DNA of 64,000 nt, taken from Aporhodopirellula aestuarii. Lineage in GTDB: Bacteria; Planctomycetota; Planctomycetia; Pirellulales; Pirellulaceae. The position numbers and the translations under genes are program-made. Numbering within the stretch: position 1 is the first letter of the stretch; the number at the start of each line of letters is the position of its first letter. The notes beneath the pieces were generated by a model. It worked only from the letters and a program-made list of their open reading frames with translations. It made no database searches and was not told the origin of the DNA. Location of the stretch: contig NZ_JAMQBK010000023.1 of assembly GCF_023701485.1 (NCBI RefSeq), positions 1 through 64,000 of the forward strand, read 5' to 3'. Positions 56,026-64,000 of this stretch are shown piece after piece.

Positions 56026-58150
56026 GGTTTGTCGTCGAGGGCTTGGCGGGTTCGGGTGAATCTTGCGAGGACGATTGGGCGGGTGACGTCTCGACCTCGT
56101 CCGCCGAGAGCGTACGGCGTGACGTGAGATACGTGTACCCGGCTAAAGCCCGCTCGTACGCGGCTACGGTATTGCCCGCCTGTTGGTGGTTGATCATGCC
56201 GCTGCCGACCGCGTGCTCGACCGCATCCTGAATCGCTTCGACCAACTCTCGGTCTTCGTATTGGACGTAACCCAGCACCTCGGAAACGGTGTCACCTTTG
56301 ACGATCGAACGGATCTTGGTCGCGTCACCATCCACTTCGATGTGCACGGCGTGCGTGTCGCCGAACAAATTGTGAAGGTCTCCCAAAATCTCTTGATAGG
56401 CACCGACCATGAACACACCGAGTTGATATGGCTCGCCGGCGCGGAGTGGGTGCAACATCAACGTCTCGGTTCGTTGGCCGTCCCCGACGAACGAATCGAT
56501 CTTCCCGTCGCTGTCGCAGGTGATGTCACCGAGAACCGCGTGCCGGGTCGGCCGTTCTTCGAGCCGATGAATCGGCATGATCGGAAACAACTGGTCGATC
56601 GCCCACGAGTCCGGCATGGACTGGAACAGCGAGAAGTTCGCAAAGTAGATATCCGACAACATGCAATCGAGCCCGGCCAAATCTTCGGGGATTTCTTCGA
56701 GTGCCATGGCGAAGTCGCGAGCCCGATGGCAGATCGCGAAATACAGAGTCTCCGCCGCCACCCGTTGTTCCAAAGGCAAGTAGCCACCGCTGAACAAGTT
56801 CATGCACAAATCCAAGGCGACTTGCGCGTCGTGAAACGTCTCGAGCATGTTTGCCGGAGACATGAGTTTGTACTGTTCCCAAAGGTCGTGAACCGGTTGC
56901 TCGAAATCGTCGGGCGGTCCCGCCGGCGCTTCATTGCGGAGCTGGCGACTGCGGACCTCTTCGCTGAGTCGTCCTGCACCGAGATCGTTGTCGTCACCAA
57001 AATCGCCGTCGTCGTCTGGCGCCGAGGCGAGATCTTCTTCCGCAGGCACGCGTGCCCAATCGGGAAGAATCGATTCCCCCTGAGAGGTCACTCCGAGCGT
57101 CTCCATGACCAGCACGCTGTGCTGCGCCGTGACCGCCCGGCCGCTTTCGGAAATCAACTGAGGATGCGGCACTTCGGCTTCATCACACACCGTCTGCACG
57201 TGATAGACGACGTCGTTAGCGTATTCCTGCATCGTGTAGTTCATGCTCGATTCGTTGTCGGACTGCGAACCGTCGTAGTCGACACCGAGGCCGCCGCCGA
57301 CATCGAGATACCCCATCGCGGCGCCGCGTTTTTTTAGATCGGCGTAAATGCGTGCCGCTTCCAAAATCGCGGACTTCAATTGGCGGATGTTTCCGATTTG
57401 GCTACCGACGTGAAAGTGCAGCAACTGGAAACAATCGCCCATGTCGATCTCGATCAACCGATCGAGCTGCGCGAGCACTTCGGCCACGGTCAATCCGAAC
57501 TTGCTGCGATACCCACCGCTGGCTTGCCAACGGCCGCTGCCTCGGGTCGCGAGTTTGACACGAATACCGAAGGTGGGTCGCACGCCGACTTCCTTGGCCA
57601 CGCGAAGAATCAGATCGAGTTCGCTGACCTTCTCGACAACCGGCAAAACGGTTCGCCCGAGCCGCTGGGCATGCAGAGCCAAGCGGATGAACTCTTCGTC
57701 TTTGAAACCGTTGCAGATGATTGGAAGGCCGTTATTGCCCATCGCGACGGCGGCAACTAATTCTGGCTTGCTGCCCGCTTCAATCCCAAAACCGAGCTCC
57801 GAACCTTCACTGACGATCTGTTGCACCACCTCACGCTGCTGGTTCACCTTGATCGGGAACACACATCGATATCGGTTTTCGTAATTGTGGTCCGAAATCG
57901 CGGTGCGGAAACACTTGTCGATTCGCCGCAAGCGGTCGCGAAGTATGCCGTTGAAACGGAGCAGAATTGGAAGTTCCAGTCCCCGATCAATCAGCCGATC
58001 CACCAGCAATTTCAGATCGACCGAATGAGGTAAGTCCGGTTGCGGGGTGACGAGCACGGTTCCGTCCGGCGATATGGAAAAGTAACCGTCTCCCCAACGT
58101 TCGATGCCGTATTGGGATGCAGCGTCGTCGAGCGTCCAGTTTTTTTCCAT
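56018..58150 (-). CDS. speA: Biosynthetic arginine decarboxylase
   Basis: PLP-dependent decarboxylase that makes agmatine from arginine, a step to putrescine and spermidine. 710 residues, the length of bacterial SpeA (650-720). YRCVFPIKVNQQREVVQQIV contains the PLP lysine (FPIKVNQ), FQLLHFHVGSQIGNIRQLKSAI and GYLDVGGGLGVDYDGSQSD the PLP-phosphate and His stacking sites, and HGRN-free C-terminal LGDITCDSDGKIDSF the active-site Cys/Asp. An acidic insertion (DDDGDFGDDNDLGAG) lies in the middle. ATG at 58150 chosen; TTG at 58177 is an alternative. Coupled to a Nudix-like gene downstream. Confidence 0.95.
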   Translation of the reverse strand: MEKNWTLDDAASQYGIERWGDGYFSISPDGTVLVTPQPDLPHSVDLKLLVDRLIDRGLELPILLRFNGILRDRLRRIDKCFRTAISDHNYENRYRCVFPIKVNQQREVVQQIVSEGSELGFGIEAGSKPELVAAVAMGNNGLPIICNGFKDEEFIRLALHAQRLGRTVLPVVEKVSELDLILRVAKEVGVRPTFGIRVKLATRGSGRWQASGGYRSKFGLTVAEVLAQLDRLIEIDMGDCFQLLHFHVGSQIGNIRQLKSAILEAARIYADLKKRGAAMGYLDVGGGLGVDYDGSQSDNESSMNYTMQEYANDVVYHVQTVCDEAEVPHPQLISESGRAVTAQHSVLVMETLGVTSQGESILPDWARVPAEEDLASAPDDDGDFGDDNDLGAGRLSEEVRSRQLRNEAPAGPPDDFEQPVHDLWEQYKLMSPANMLETFHDAQVALDLCMNLFSGGYLPLEQRVAAETLYFAICHRARDFAMALEEIPEDLAGLDCMLSDIYFANFSLFQSMPDSWAIDQLFPIMPIHRLEERPTRHAVLGDITCDSDGKIDSFVGDGQRTETLMLHPLRAGEPYQLGVFMVGAYQEILGDLHNLFGDTHAVHIEVDGDATKIRSIVKGDTVSEVLGYVQYEDRELVEAIQDAVEHAVGSGMINHQQAGNTVAAYERALAGYTYLTSRRTLSADEVETSPAQSSSQDSPEPAKPSTTNHA

Positions 58151-58497
58151 CGCGCAGTGTTTTCTGTTGGTTTCCAATCCGGGGTGCCTCTCTTGCAGGT
58201 GGGGCGTGGACGAAATGCCTCATTGGCAAAAATTGCGCCGACCTCGGGCCAAACACAACGCGTCCATGTTTGCCTGAATGCGAGACTCTGTCGAGGACCA
58301 ACGAAAAAACAAAAAAAGCCCGGTCTTCCCCCCGAAAGACCGAGCTTATTTTCGCGATGCGGCGATTGTTTTTCGCTCACGCCGCATTCTCACCGAACAT
58401 CCCGGGCCCCCCGACCCATTTCGTCCACGATTCGCGTGCTTCACCGGCTCCCGAGCGAATCGTCAACGAATGAGATGTTCGTCGAATGGTCAGTGCA
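58151..58497. other. Intergenic region between the DUF11 gene and speA
   Basis: About 350 bases between the stop of the surface-protein gene (58498, minus) and the start of speA (58150, minus). It holds the terminator at 58311-58347 and the speA promoter. No gene or riboswitch was recognised. Confidence 0.6.
58304..58347 (-). terminator. Intrinsic terminator of the DUF11 surface-protein gene
   Basis: On the minus strand, AAGCTCGGTCTT (58347-58336) pairs with AAGACCGGGCTT (58327-58316), a 12-base stem with one G-U pair and an eight-base G-rich loop, followed by a run of T. It lies about 150 bases after the gene's stop. Confidence 0.9.
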
Positions 58498-61400
58498 TCA
58501 CAGGATGCACAGTTTGTAGCTCATGTATGGAACAAGAGCGAAATTGTTGTCAGCGACCGCTGTGGGCGACGAACCGCCCACCGTGATGCTGATCGTGTCA
58601 CCCGAATCCGCGGGTGTCGCGCCGGTTCCGTCTTGCTCGAGCCCGTCGAGGTAGAACGACGGTATATCGAGACGTTGAACCTGGTAATCACCTGCAATCA
58701 ATCCGTCGAACTCATAGAACCCGTCTTCATCCGTCCTCGTGCGACGTCCTGCGGTTCCGAGGTCACCGCCGGTCAGCAGCAACTCGATTCCCTCGAGTCC
58801 GTTGTCCACACCATTCTGGAGGCCATCGTTGTTGAAGTCGCGGAAAATCGTTCCCGACAGTTCATTAATGGCTTGATCAATAGCGGTCGTTGCCGTCGCT
58901 GTATTCGATTTGTCGTTGGAAATTTCCTGGGTGGTCGTCGAGACGGTCACCGAGTTGACTTGGTCAGCCGTCGCACCGGCATTGATGGTGGCAATGATGG
59001 TGAATTGGAACGATGCCCCAGCTGCCATGGGGTCGTTATTGAGCGGCGTCACGGTCACGACACCGCTCGAGGCAGTGAGCGCCCCGTTGGGTCCGGTACC
59101 GCTGACGAAGGTGACTCCCGATGGAAGCGTGTCGACGACAGTGACCCCTTCGGCAGGTGACGGTCCGTCGTTGAAGACGGTGACCGTGTAGGTAAGCTCG
59201 CCGCCCGCCTGAGCGGTTGCCGCGCTAACCGTCTTGGTCAAGTAAACGTCCGCCTCAGGAACCACCGTCACATTCACACTCGCCGAGTTATTGTCGGTTT
59301 GTGTCTCGCCGGTATCGGTTACCAAACTCACATTGTTGGTCAACGTTCCAGACGAATCGTCATCGACTGCGGCAAGGATCGTCAGCGTCCGCGTCGATCC
59401 AGGAGCCAGGTCGAATGACGGGAACACAATAGTCCCGTTGGTGGTACTCGTCGGGGTCACGCTGCTGCCACCGGAGGTTGCCGACTGAAACGTCAATCCG
59501 GAAGGCAATACGTCCGTGACCACAATGCCCCGAGCCAACGAAGGGCTCAGCCCGTTGTCGCTCTCGGTGCCGTCGTCGTTCGTATCGTGGGAAACGACCA
59601 AGGTGTACGTCACCGTGTCGAGCGGACCGACGGTACCGGTTCCGTTGACGGATTTGCTGATCGTGATATCAAACTCGGGCGTCGTCGTGATCGTGACGCT
59701 ATCCGAGTTATTGGTGGTATCGAGTTCCGTCACGCCTGGAACCGAGACTTGGGCGGTGTTCACGATATCGCCGGTGGCCGAATTGTCGACATCCGCGGTG
59801 ACGGTGAAGGTGCGTGTTTCACCTACCGGGATCGATGCGTATTCGACCAGGATCTGACGGGTCGTGGTGTTGTAGAAGTTCGTGTTGCTGGCCCCCGCGG
59901 CAACGACGCTCACCCCGGTCAAGTTCGCAGGCAACGTGTCAGTAACGTCGACATTGACCGCATCGGAGATGCTATCGTCGTCGTGGGTGATGGTGAATGT
60001 GTAGATCACTTGATCCCTACCCGGCACTACCGTTGTCAGGTTCACGCTCTTGTCCAGAATCAAATCCACTCGTGGAGAAGGATCGATTTGGACGGTAGCG
60101 GTGTTGGCGGCGTGTCCCGTCGGTTCGGTATCGGTCGTCGCGATGACCACGTCGTTGTCGAGCGGATCAAACTGATCGCTCGCGATGGCCGCTTCGAAGG
60201 TGAATGTACGCGACTCGCCCGGTGCCAAGTTTGGCACATTAAAGACGATCGTTTGACCCGAGTTGGATGCGATCGTCGCACCGCTGGTCAGGGCATCAAA
60301 GCTACCTGTCACGAAGGACAATCCGGTGTCGAGCGTATCGGTGACCGTCACGCCCCGAGCTTCCGAAGTCCCCGAGTTCGTGGCAACGATTTGGTAAGTG
60401 ACAAAACCGCCGGCGAACACATCAAACGGTGCTGACGTGTCAATGATGTCGTCGGAGTCATCGCCATCGGTGCGGTCGTCAGGCGTGCGAGTCTCGATGA
60501 CTGTTTTTGCAACCGTGACGTCGACTTCACGAGCAACCGGGGTGTCATCCGTCGCGGTCACGTCGGGCGCGTTGTCGGCACCAACGGTGATCGAGTTGGA
60601 CAACGGGGAATCGGCATCCAAGAACGCCGCATCCACTAAGACACGGAACGTGACCACTTCGACTTCAGACGCAGGCATGTTGCCAAACGTGATACGAAGT
60701 TTTCCGTCGTCGGCACCACCACTGACGAGTTCAACGAGACCGCTGCCCGTCGTGAACGTTCCTGAACTGGCGACGTAAGTCACGCCGGTTGGCAGGGTGT
60801 CCAATGCGACCACGTTGGCCGCCGCATCGGTGCTGACATTGGTCACCGTGATGGTGTACGTCAGTTCGTCACCGGCGATCACGGTGTCGGGTGAATCGAT
60901 ACCGTCGGTCTTGGTGATCGTCAGTTCCGCCAGAGGCACGTCGACGGTTTCAATCGCAATGTTGTTTTCGAGTGCTCCGTCGAGCGGATCGCCGACACCG
61001 CGGTCGGCCGCGTTGGAATCGGCATCAACTTCGACTTGGTATCCCGTCACGCTGATTTCGTTGACCGGATCGGCCGTCAGACTTGAATCGATCGTCGTGT
61101 TGACCGTGTACGTGACGCTCGCTCCCGAGGCGAGGTTCCCGACGGTAAAGGTGTGAACGGGACGGCCGCTTCCATTGGTGGTCGTGGTTGTCGTTACAGG
61201 GCTCGATCCGCTGTCGACCACGCTGACGAACGTTAGCCCTTCCGGAATCGTGTCGCTCACCGTGACGTCGGTCGCGTCGGTTCCACCAAGGTTTGTCACG
61301 GTGACGGTGAAGATGGCCGTGCCGCCGAGTGACAGGTCGCTCGTGCCACTGATCGTCTTGTCAATTCGCAAGTCGGTTGTCGGTAAGACGCCGAAGTCGA

Positions 61401-63084
61401 CCGTTGTGTTTTCATTGCCGCCAGTCGGTTCTCCACCGATGGTAAGCGTGATCGCACCGCTGATGAATCCGACACCGGCAACAAAGACGCCGTCGTTATC
61501 GTCATCGGCATCGTCGTCGGTGTCACCGGCGGGTGTATCCACGTCACTTCCCTTGTATCCTTCGAGCGGTTGTCCGGTTCCGAACTCGCTTGAGGGAATC
61601 ATGACGTAGTAGGTGCCAGGGCCGAGATCGTCACCGCTGGTCAGTGTCGTGAACGAATAGGATCCGATATTCGATCCGCCGAGCGGATTGACGGTCGTGG
61701 TCGCGATCGGAGTCTGCAGTCCGTCACTCGGATCGGTGTCATAGAGTTCGATCGCAATCGGGTTACCCGACGGAGCTTGGAAGAGCCCCTCACCGGGGTC
61801 CTGCAAGCCGTTGTTTTGTTCGGTTTGATCGCTGCCGCCACCGTTGTCAACGAAGACTTCACCACCGAGCGTGAGTGGCACCGTTGCAACGGAATTGGCC
61901 GTCACCTCGGTGCTCATCTGCGAATCCCAGATGGATAGGAAGAAGTCCAGGCCGGGGGCTCCGGCACCGCCGTTGGAATTCACGCCATCGACGAAAGCCT
62001 CGACTGCACCGACATTGGTGAAGTCCGCACCCGTACCACCCCCGACGGAGAAATCGTCAAAAGCAACAAAAACGAGCAGCGGCGTGCCCGATGCGATATT
62101 GTCGGGCAAGTCGATCGTTGTCGTCGAAAAATTGGTTGCATCGGTGTAAATCGTGACTACGAGACCACCAGTGACCACGGTGTCACTACGCAAAGCAACC
62201 TGCAATCCGCTCTTGTCGTCCCCACCGGTGAGATCGATACCGCCAAGCCCCGTGTGATCGAGTGCTAAACCGGCGCCGTCGGCATCCACACCGTCGTATT
62301 GCACCAACAATGTCGCCTCAACGTCGCCACCGTTTGAGAACACCAATTGATTGGACCCGGTCACCACCTCGAAGCTGCTCGAACCACTCGTCGCGTTGTC
62401 GATCGTGATTTCGACGTCGCGTTCGTCGCCGAGAATACCGCCACCTGAACTCATTGCTCCGGGGCTGCTCGTCGTCGTTGAACCAACGACGGTTTCAGTG
62501 ATGGGTTGCGAAGGTTGGGCGGTCAAGAAATTATCAATCGTGACTGCCGTGACGCCGTCGTCATCGGTGATTTGAACGCTCACATCATCCGACAACACGA
62601 CCCCCGTGAGCGGCGTGCCGCTGGAATCTTGCACACCACCGGTGCCGGCAATGAATTCAAGGACGTACATTCCGTCGGTGGTCACAAACGGATTCGCTAA
62701 ACCCGCGTCTTCCGTCGCGTCATCGTTGGCGACGGTGTCTTCCCCGTCGAGGTTCGTGAAACGATAGGCACCGTCCGCTCCCGTGGTGAGCGTCCCCACC
62801 AACGTGTCTCCACCATCGACTTCGCCAGGGGTGGTGCCGTCATCGAGGTAAAGGTTGACATCGACGTTCTGCAAGAGTGTTTCACCCACGTCGACGGTGC
62901 CGTCACCATCGGCATCGATGAACGCGACCCCGCTGATCGCACCCAAATCGCTGGCGAGTAGTTCGCGTTTTTGCAACGATTCGAGTCGGAGACGACGAGC
63001 ATTTTTGCCACGTCGCGTGACCGAACGTTCATTGCGTCGGGTGGTTTGACCGGTCAAACGGTCGATCATGCGTTGCCAAATCAT
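58498..63084 (-). CDS. Giant secreted surface protein with SdrD-B-like and DUF11 repeats
   Basis: 1528 residues. The N-terminus ends in RRLRLESLQKRELLASD, the planctomycete 'LExLxxRxLLA' export-type motif, then an SdrD B-like domain (GVAFIDADGDGTVDVGETLL) and a second one (GGEVFVDNGGGSDQ). Six DUF11 repeats follow, each of the type 'D-I/L-xx-K-S/T-...-YTVTVTN-...-V-x-D-T-L-P-x-G' (for example ELTITKTDGIDSPDTVIAG, DVYLTKTVSAATAQAGGEL). A last SdrD B-like domain (GTIFRDFNNDGLQNGVDNGLEGIELLL) ends the protein. No LPxTG, dockerin or barrel anchor is seen. Probably an adhesin or matrix protein on the cell surface. Downstream of, and in the same direction as, the BBP7-type barrel gene. Confidence 0.93.
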   Translation of the reverse strand: MIWQRMIDRLTGQTTRRNERSVTRRGKNARRLRLESLQKRELLASDLGAISGVAFIDADGDGTVDVGETLLQNVDVNLYLDDGTTPGEVDGGDTLVGTLTTGADGAYRFTNLDGEDTVANDDATEDAGLANPFVTTDGMYVLEFIAGTGGVQDSSGTPLTGVVLSDDVSVQITDDDGVTAVTIDNFLTAQPSQPITETVVGSTTTSSPGAMSSGGGILGDERDVEITIDNATSGSSSFEVVTGSNQLVFSNGGDVEATLLVQYDGVDADGAGLALDHTGLGGIDLTGGDDKSGLQVALRSDTVVTGGLVVTIYTDATNFSTTTIDLPDNIASGTPLLVFVAFDDFSVGGGTGADFTNVGAVEAFVDGVNSNGGAGAPGLDFFLSIWDSQMSTEVTANSVATVPLTLGGEVFVDNGGGSDQTEQNNGLQDPGEGLFQAPSGNPIAIELYDTDPSDGLQTPIATTTVNPLGGSNIGSYSFTTLTSGDDLGPGTYYVMIPSSEFGTGQPLEGYKGSDVDTPAGDTDDDADDDNDGVFVAGVGFISGAITLTIGGEPTGGNENTTVDFGVLPTTDLRIDKTISGTSDLSLGGTAIFTVTVTNLGGTDATDVTVSDTIPEGLTFVSVVDSGSSPVTTTTTTNGSGRPVHTFTVGNLASGASVTYTVNTTIDSSLTADPVNEISVTGYQVEVDADSNAADRGVGDPLDGALENNIAIETVDVPLAELTITKTDGIDSPDTVIAGDELTYTITVTNVSTDAAANVVALDTLPTGVTYVASSGTFTTGSGLVELVSGGADDGKLRITFGNMPASEVEVVTFRVLVDAAFLDADSPLSNSITVGADNAPDVTATDDTPVAREVDVTVAKTVIETRTPDDRTDGDDSDDIIDTSAPFDVFAGGFVTYQIVATNSGTSEARGVTVTDTLDTGLSFVTGSFDALTSGATIASNSGQTIVFNVPNLAPGESRTFTFEAAIASDQFDPLDNDVVIATTDTEPTGHAANTATVQIDPSPRVDLILDKSVNLTTVVPGRDQVIYTFTITHDDDSISDAVNVDVTDTLPANLTGVSVVAAGASNTNFYNTTTRQILVEYASIPVGETRTFTVTADVDNSATGDIVNTAQVSVPGVTELDTTNNSDSVTITTTPEFDITISKSVNGTGTVGPLDTVTYTLVVSHDTNDDGTESDNGLSPSLARGIVVTDVLPSGLTFQSATSGGSSVTPTSTTNGTIVFPSFDLAPGSTRTLTILAAVDDDSSGTLTNNVSLVTDTGETQTDNNSASVNVTVVPEADVYLTKTVSAATAQAGGELTYTVTVFNDGPSPAEGVTVVDTLPSGVTFVSGTGPNGALTASSGVVTVTPLNNDPMAAGASFQFTIIATINAGATADQVNSVTVSTTTQEISNDKSNTATATTAIDQAINELSGTIFRDFNNDGLQNGVDNGLEGIELLLTGGDLGTAGRRTRTDEDGFYEFDGLIAGDYQVQRLDIPSFYLDGLEQDGTGATPADSGDTISITVGGSSPTAVADNNFALVPYMSYKLCIL

Positions 63085-63384
63085 CGTTTCACTACCTTCG
63101 TGGGCTAGTGGTTTTTCTGTGGGGGGTGTCGCCCGCGCGTTGATCGCAGGAGAACACCAATCGCGGTTTCATGTCGGCAGGGGAAAAGGCTCGCCCTAGC
63201 AAACCTTCACGCTTGGACGCTGCCTTGGACGTCTAAGTTTCAAAACAGAACCCAGGTAGCCTTCGATGCCCCAAATCGATTGGTGTCGATGCAGAACCTG
63301 CACATTCGGTTTAATCGGCTGTTTCGTTCTGTCCGCGACAGCCGTTAGGCTTTCCCGCAGACGATTCATCCTGATCGTTACGCC
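63085..63384. other. Intergenic region between the BBP7-type and DUF11 genes
   Basis: 300 bases. On the minus strand GGCTGT/ACAGCC and CTGTC/GACAG form competing short stems about 30-60 bases after the barrel gene's stop, without a T-tract. It must contain the DUF11 gene's promoter or a read-through from the barrel gene. GAAGG lies about 12 bases before the DUF11 gene's ATG. Confidence 0.5.
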
Positions 63385-64000
63385 TTACCAGCGATAATCG
63401 AGGCCAAAGCTAAGCCCTTGGGCCCAGTAGTCGGTGTTGTCAAACGCGAAGCGTGGGAACACGCCCGTTGGAGTAGCCACGTTCGAGTTAGGAACTTGAG
63501 CCTGGTCAATGATCCGCTCGATTTGGTCGCCGGGCCGAACCACGTTGGACATGTAAAGGAACGTGTATCCGAACGTCGCACGCAGTTGATCGGTGAGTTG
63601 GTAGCCGAGTTTCATGTTCAGTTCTGGCAAGACCGCGAACTCGTTCCGCTCGTAAGATCCGATATTGGAGTTCAGAGCGAGCAGGCCGCCCGACACAGCT
63701 GGAGCGGTGCTGTTGATCACGGTTTGTCCAGTGATATCGACGTGTTGCTTCACGTTTCCGACCGCCAATCGCAGGCCGATGTCAAAGTTCCAGTAGTCGA
63801 TCGAGCGAGTGTGAAACCATCCGAAGTCGATCCCGTTAAATTGGTTCCGGGTCCGGAACGATTCGTTCAGTGCGAATGTCAACGGCGTGTTGGTGCCTTG
63901 ATCAATCAGGATGTTGCTATCAATTCCGATACCTTCATCGAGTTCGACCGAACGAAAACCGAGCCGGTGTTCCGAACGTGAGCACCAACGGGTTGGGCAG
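63385..64000 (-). CDS. BBP7-like outer-membrane beta-barrel protein, 5' end beyond the window
   Basis: C-terminal part of an outer-membrane beta-barrel. The readable stretch has RLGFRSVELDEGIGID, FRTRNQFNGIDFGWFHTRS, FDIGLRLAVGNVKQHVDI, GGLLALNSNIGSYERNEFAVLPEL, LGYQLTDQLRATFGYTFLYMSNVVRPGDQIERI and a final GLSFGLDYRW. Alternating strands with aromatic girdles and a terminal aromatic (Trp) fit a barrel, and the order matches my recollection of planctomycete BBP7 proteins. The open frame runs off the right edge. The first bases (about 63960-64000) read plausibly in a second frame as well (NPLVLTFGTPARFSF), so a frameshift close to the edge cannot be excluded. Confidence 0.85.
   Translation of the reverse strand, partial: CPTRWCSRSEHRLGFRSVELDEGIGIDSNILIDQGTNTPLTFALNESFRTRNQFNGIDFGWFHTRSIDYWNFDIGLRLAVGNVKQHVDITGQTVINSTAPAVSGGLLALNSNIGSYERNEFAVLPELNMKLGYQLTDQLRATFGYTFLYMSNVVRPGDQIERIIDQAQVPNSNVATPTGVFPRFAFDNTDYWAQGLSFGLDYRW

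Noticed and set aside
56183-57337. 384-codon plus-strand frame over speA
   Set aside because: Antisense to a confidently identified arginine decarboxylase; no recognisable family features.

Overview
This window looks like a chromosome segment of a planctomycete, most likely of the Pirellulaceae (Rhodopirellula-like). The reasons are: a giant secreted protein with an RRLRLESLQKRELLA-type N-terminus and DUF11 repeats; a neighbouring outer-membrane beta-barrel that looks like the planctomycete BBP7 family; an ECF sigma factor paired with a zinc-finger Ser/Thr kinase; futalosine-route menaquinone genes; and many lone housekeeping genes with little operon clustering. This assignment is inferred from protein character only. 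I see no rRNA, tRNA, CRISPR array, insertion sequence or prophage.

Layout. 0-5.4 kb: a degenerate histidine-phosphatase-like gene overlapping rpe (minus), then a very Arg/Asp/Ser-rich disordered protein, a sugar isomerase/epimerase-like TIM barrel and a truncated haemoglobin (plus). 6-11.2 kb: egtD-egtB for ergothioneine and a large beta-propeller-like secreted protein. 11.3-16.8 kb: rtcB, converging on a minus-strand block of peptidase, accB and accC, with an HTH-receiver fusion upstream. 17.7-21.6 kb: moaC, a polyprenyl diphosphate synthase, mqnA and mqnC; the last three fit menaquinone synthesis (tail plus head group). 21.8-26 kb (minus): an SDR-like protein, an orphan NtrC-type sigma-54 activator and a lipid-linked-sugar flippase-like protein. 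26.4-31.2 kb (plus): two unknown membrane proteins, then the ECF sigma/kinase pair. 31.4-33.4 kb (minus): an alpha/beta hydrolase with an odd membrane protein bearing acyl-carrier-like halves at its two ends, and a Tyr/Pro-rich secreted protein. 33.6-43.6 kb: glycosyltransferase, lipase, AAA ATPase, rpiB, thiC, a secreted unknown, a beta-CASP RNA-processing-type enzyme and a flavin amine oxidase-like enzyme. 43.7-50.5 kb (minus): dps, a GntR-ABC transporter operon with a clear upstream palindrome, and a ThiO-like oxidase in an operon with a Rossmann-like unknown and a TIGR04282-type protein. 50.8-58.2 kb: a tail-anchored kinase, a DEAD-box helicase with a long acidic N-terminus, and speA coupled to a Nudix-like gene. 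58.5-64 kb (minus): the DUF11 surface protein and the truncated BBP7-type barrel.

The most unusual items are: (i) the membrane protein at 31398-32087, whose C-terminus stops and whose N-terminus starts at the same point of the acyl-carrier fold, next to where the phosphopantetheine serine should be; (ii) the histidine phosphatase with both catalytic histidines changed to proline; (iii) the SDR protein without its catalytic Tyr; (iv) the 604-residue RG/RD-rich protein with a hairpin next to its start codon; and (v) the receiver domain fused to an excisionase-type HTH. Intrinsic terminators are clearest after thiC, the HTH-receiver gene and the DUF11 gene, and between the alpha/beta hydrolase and Tyr-rich genes. 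Starts were moved inward where the longest frame began well upstream of the conserved domain.
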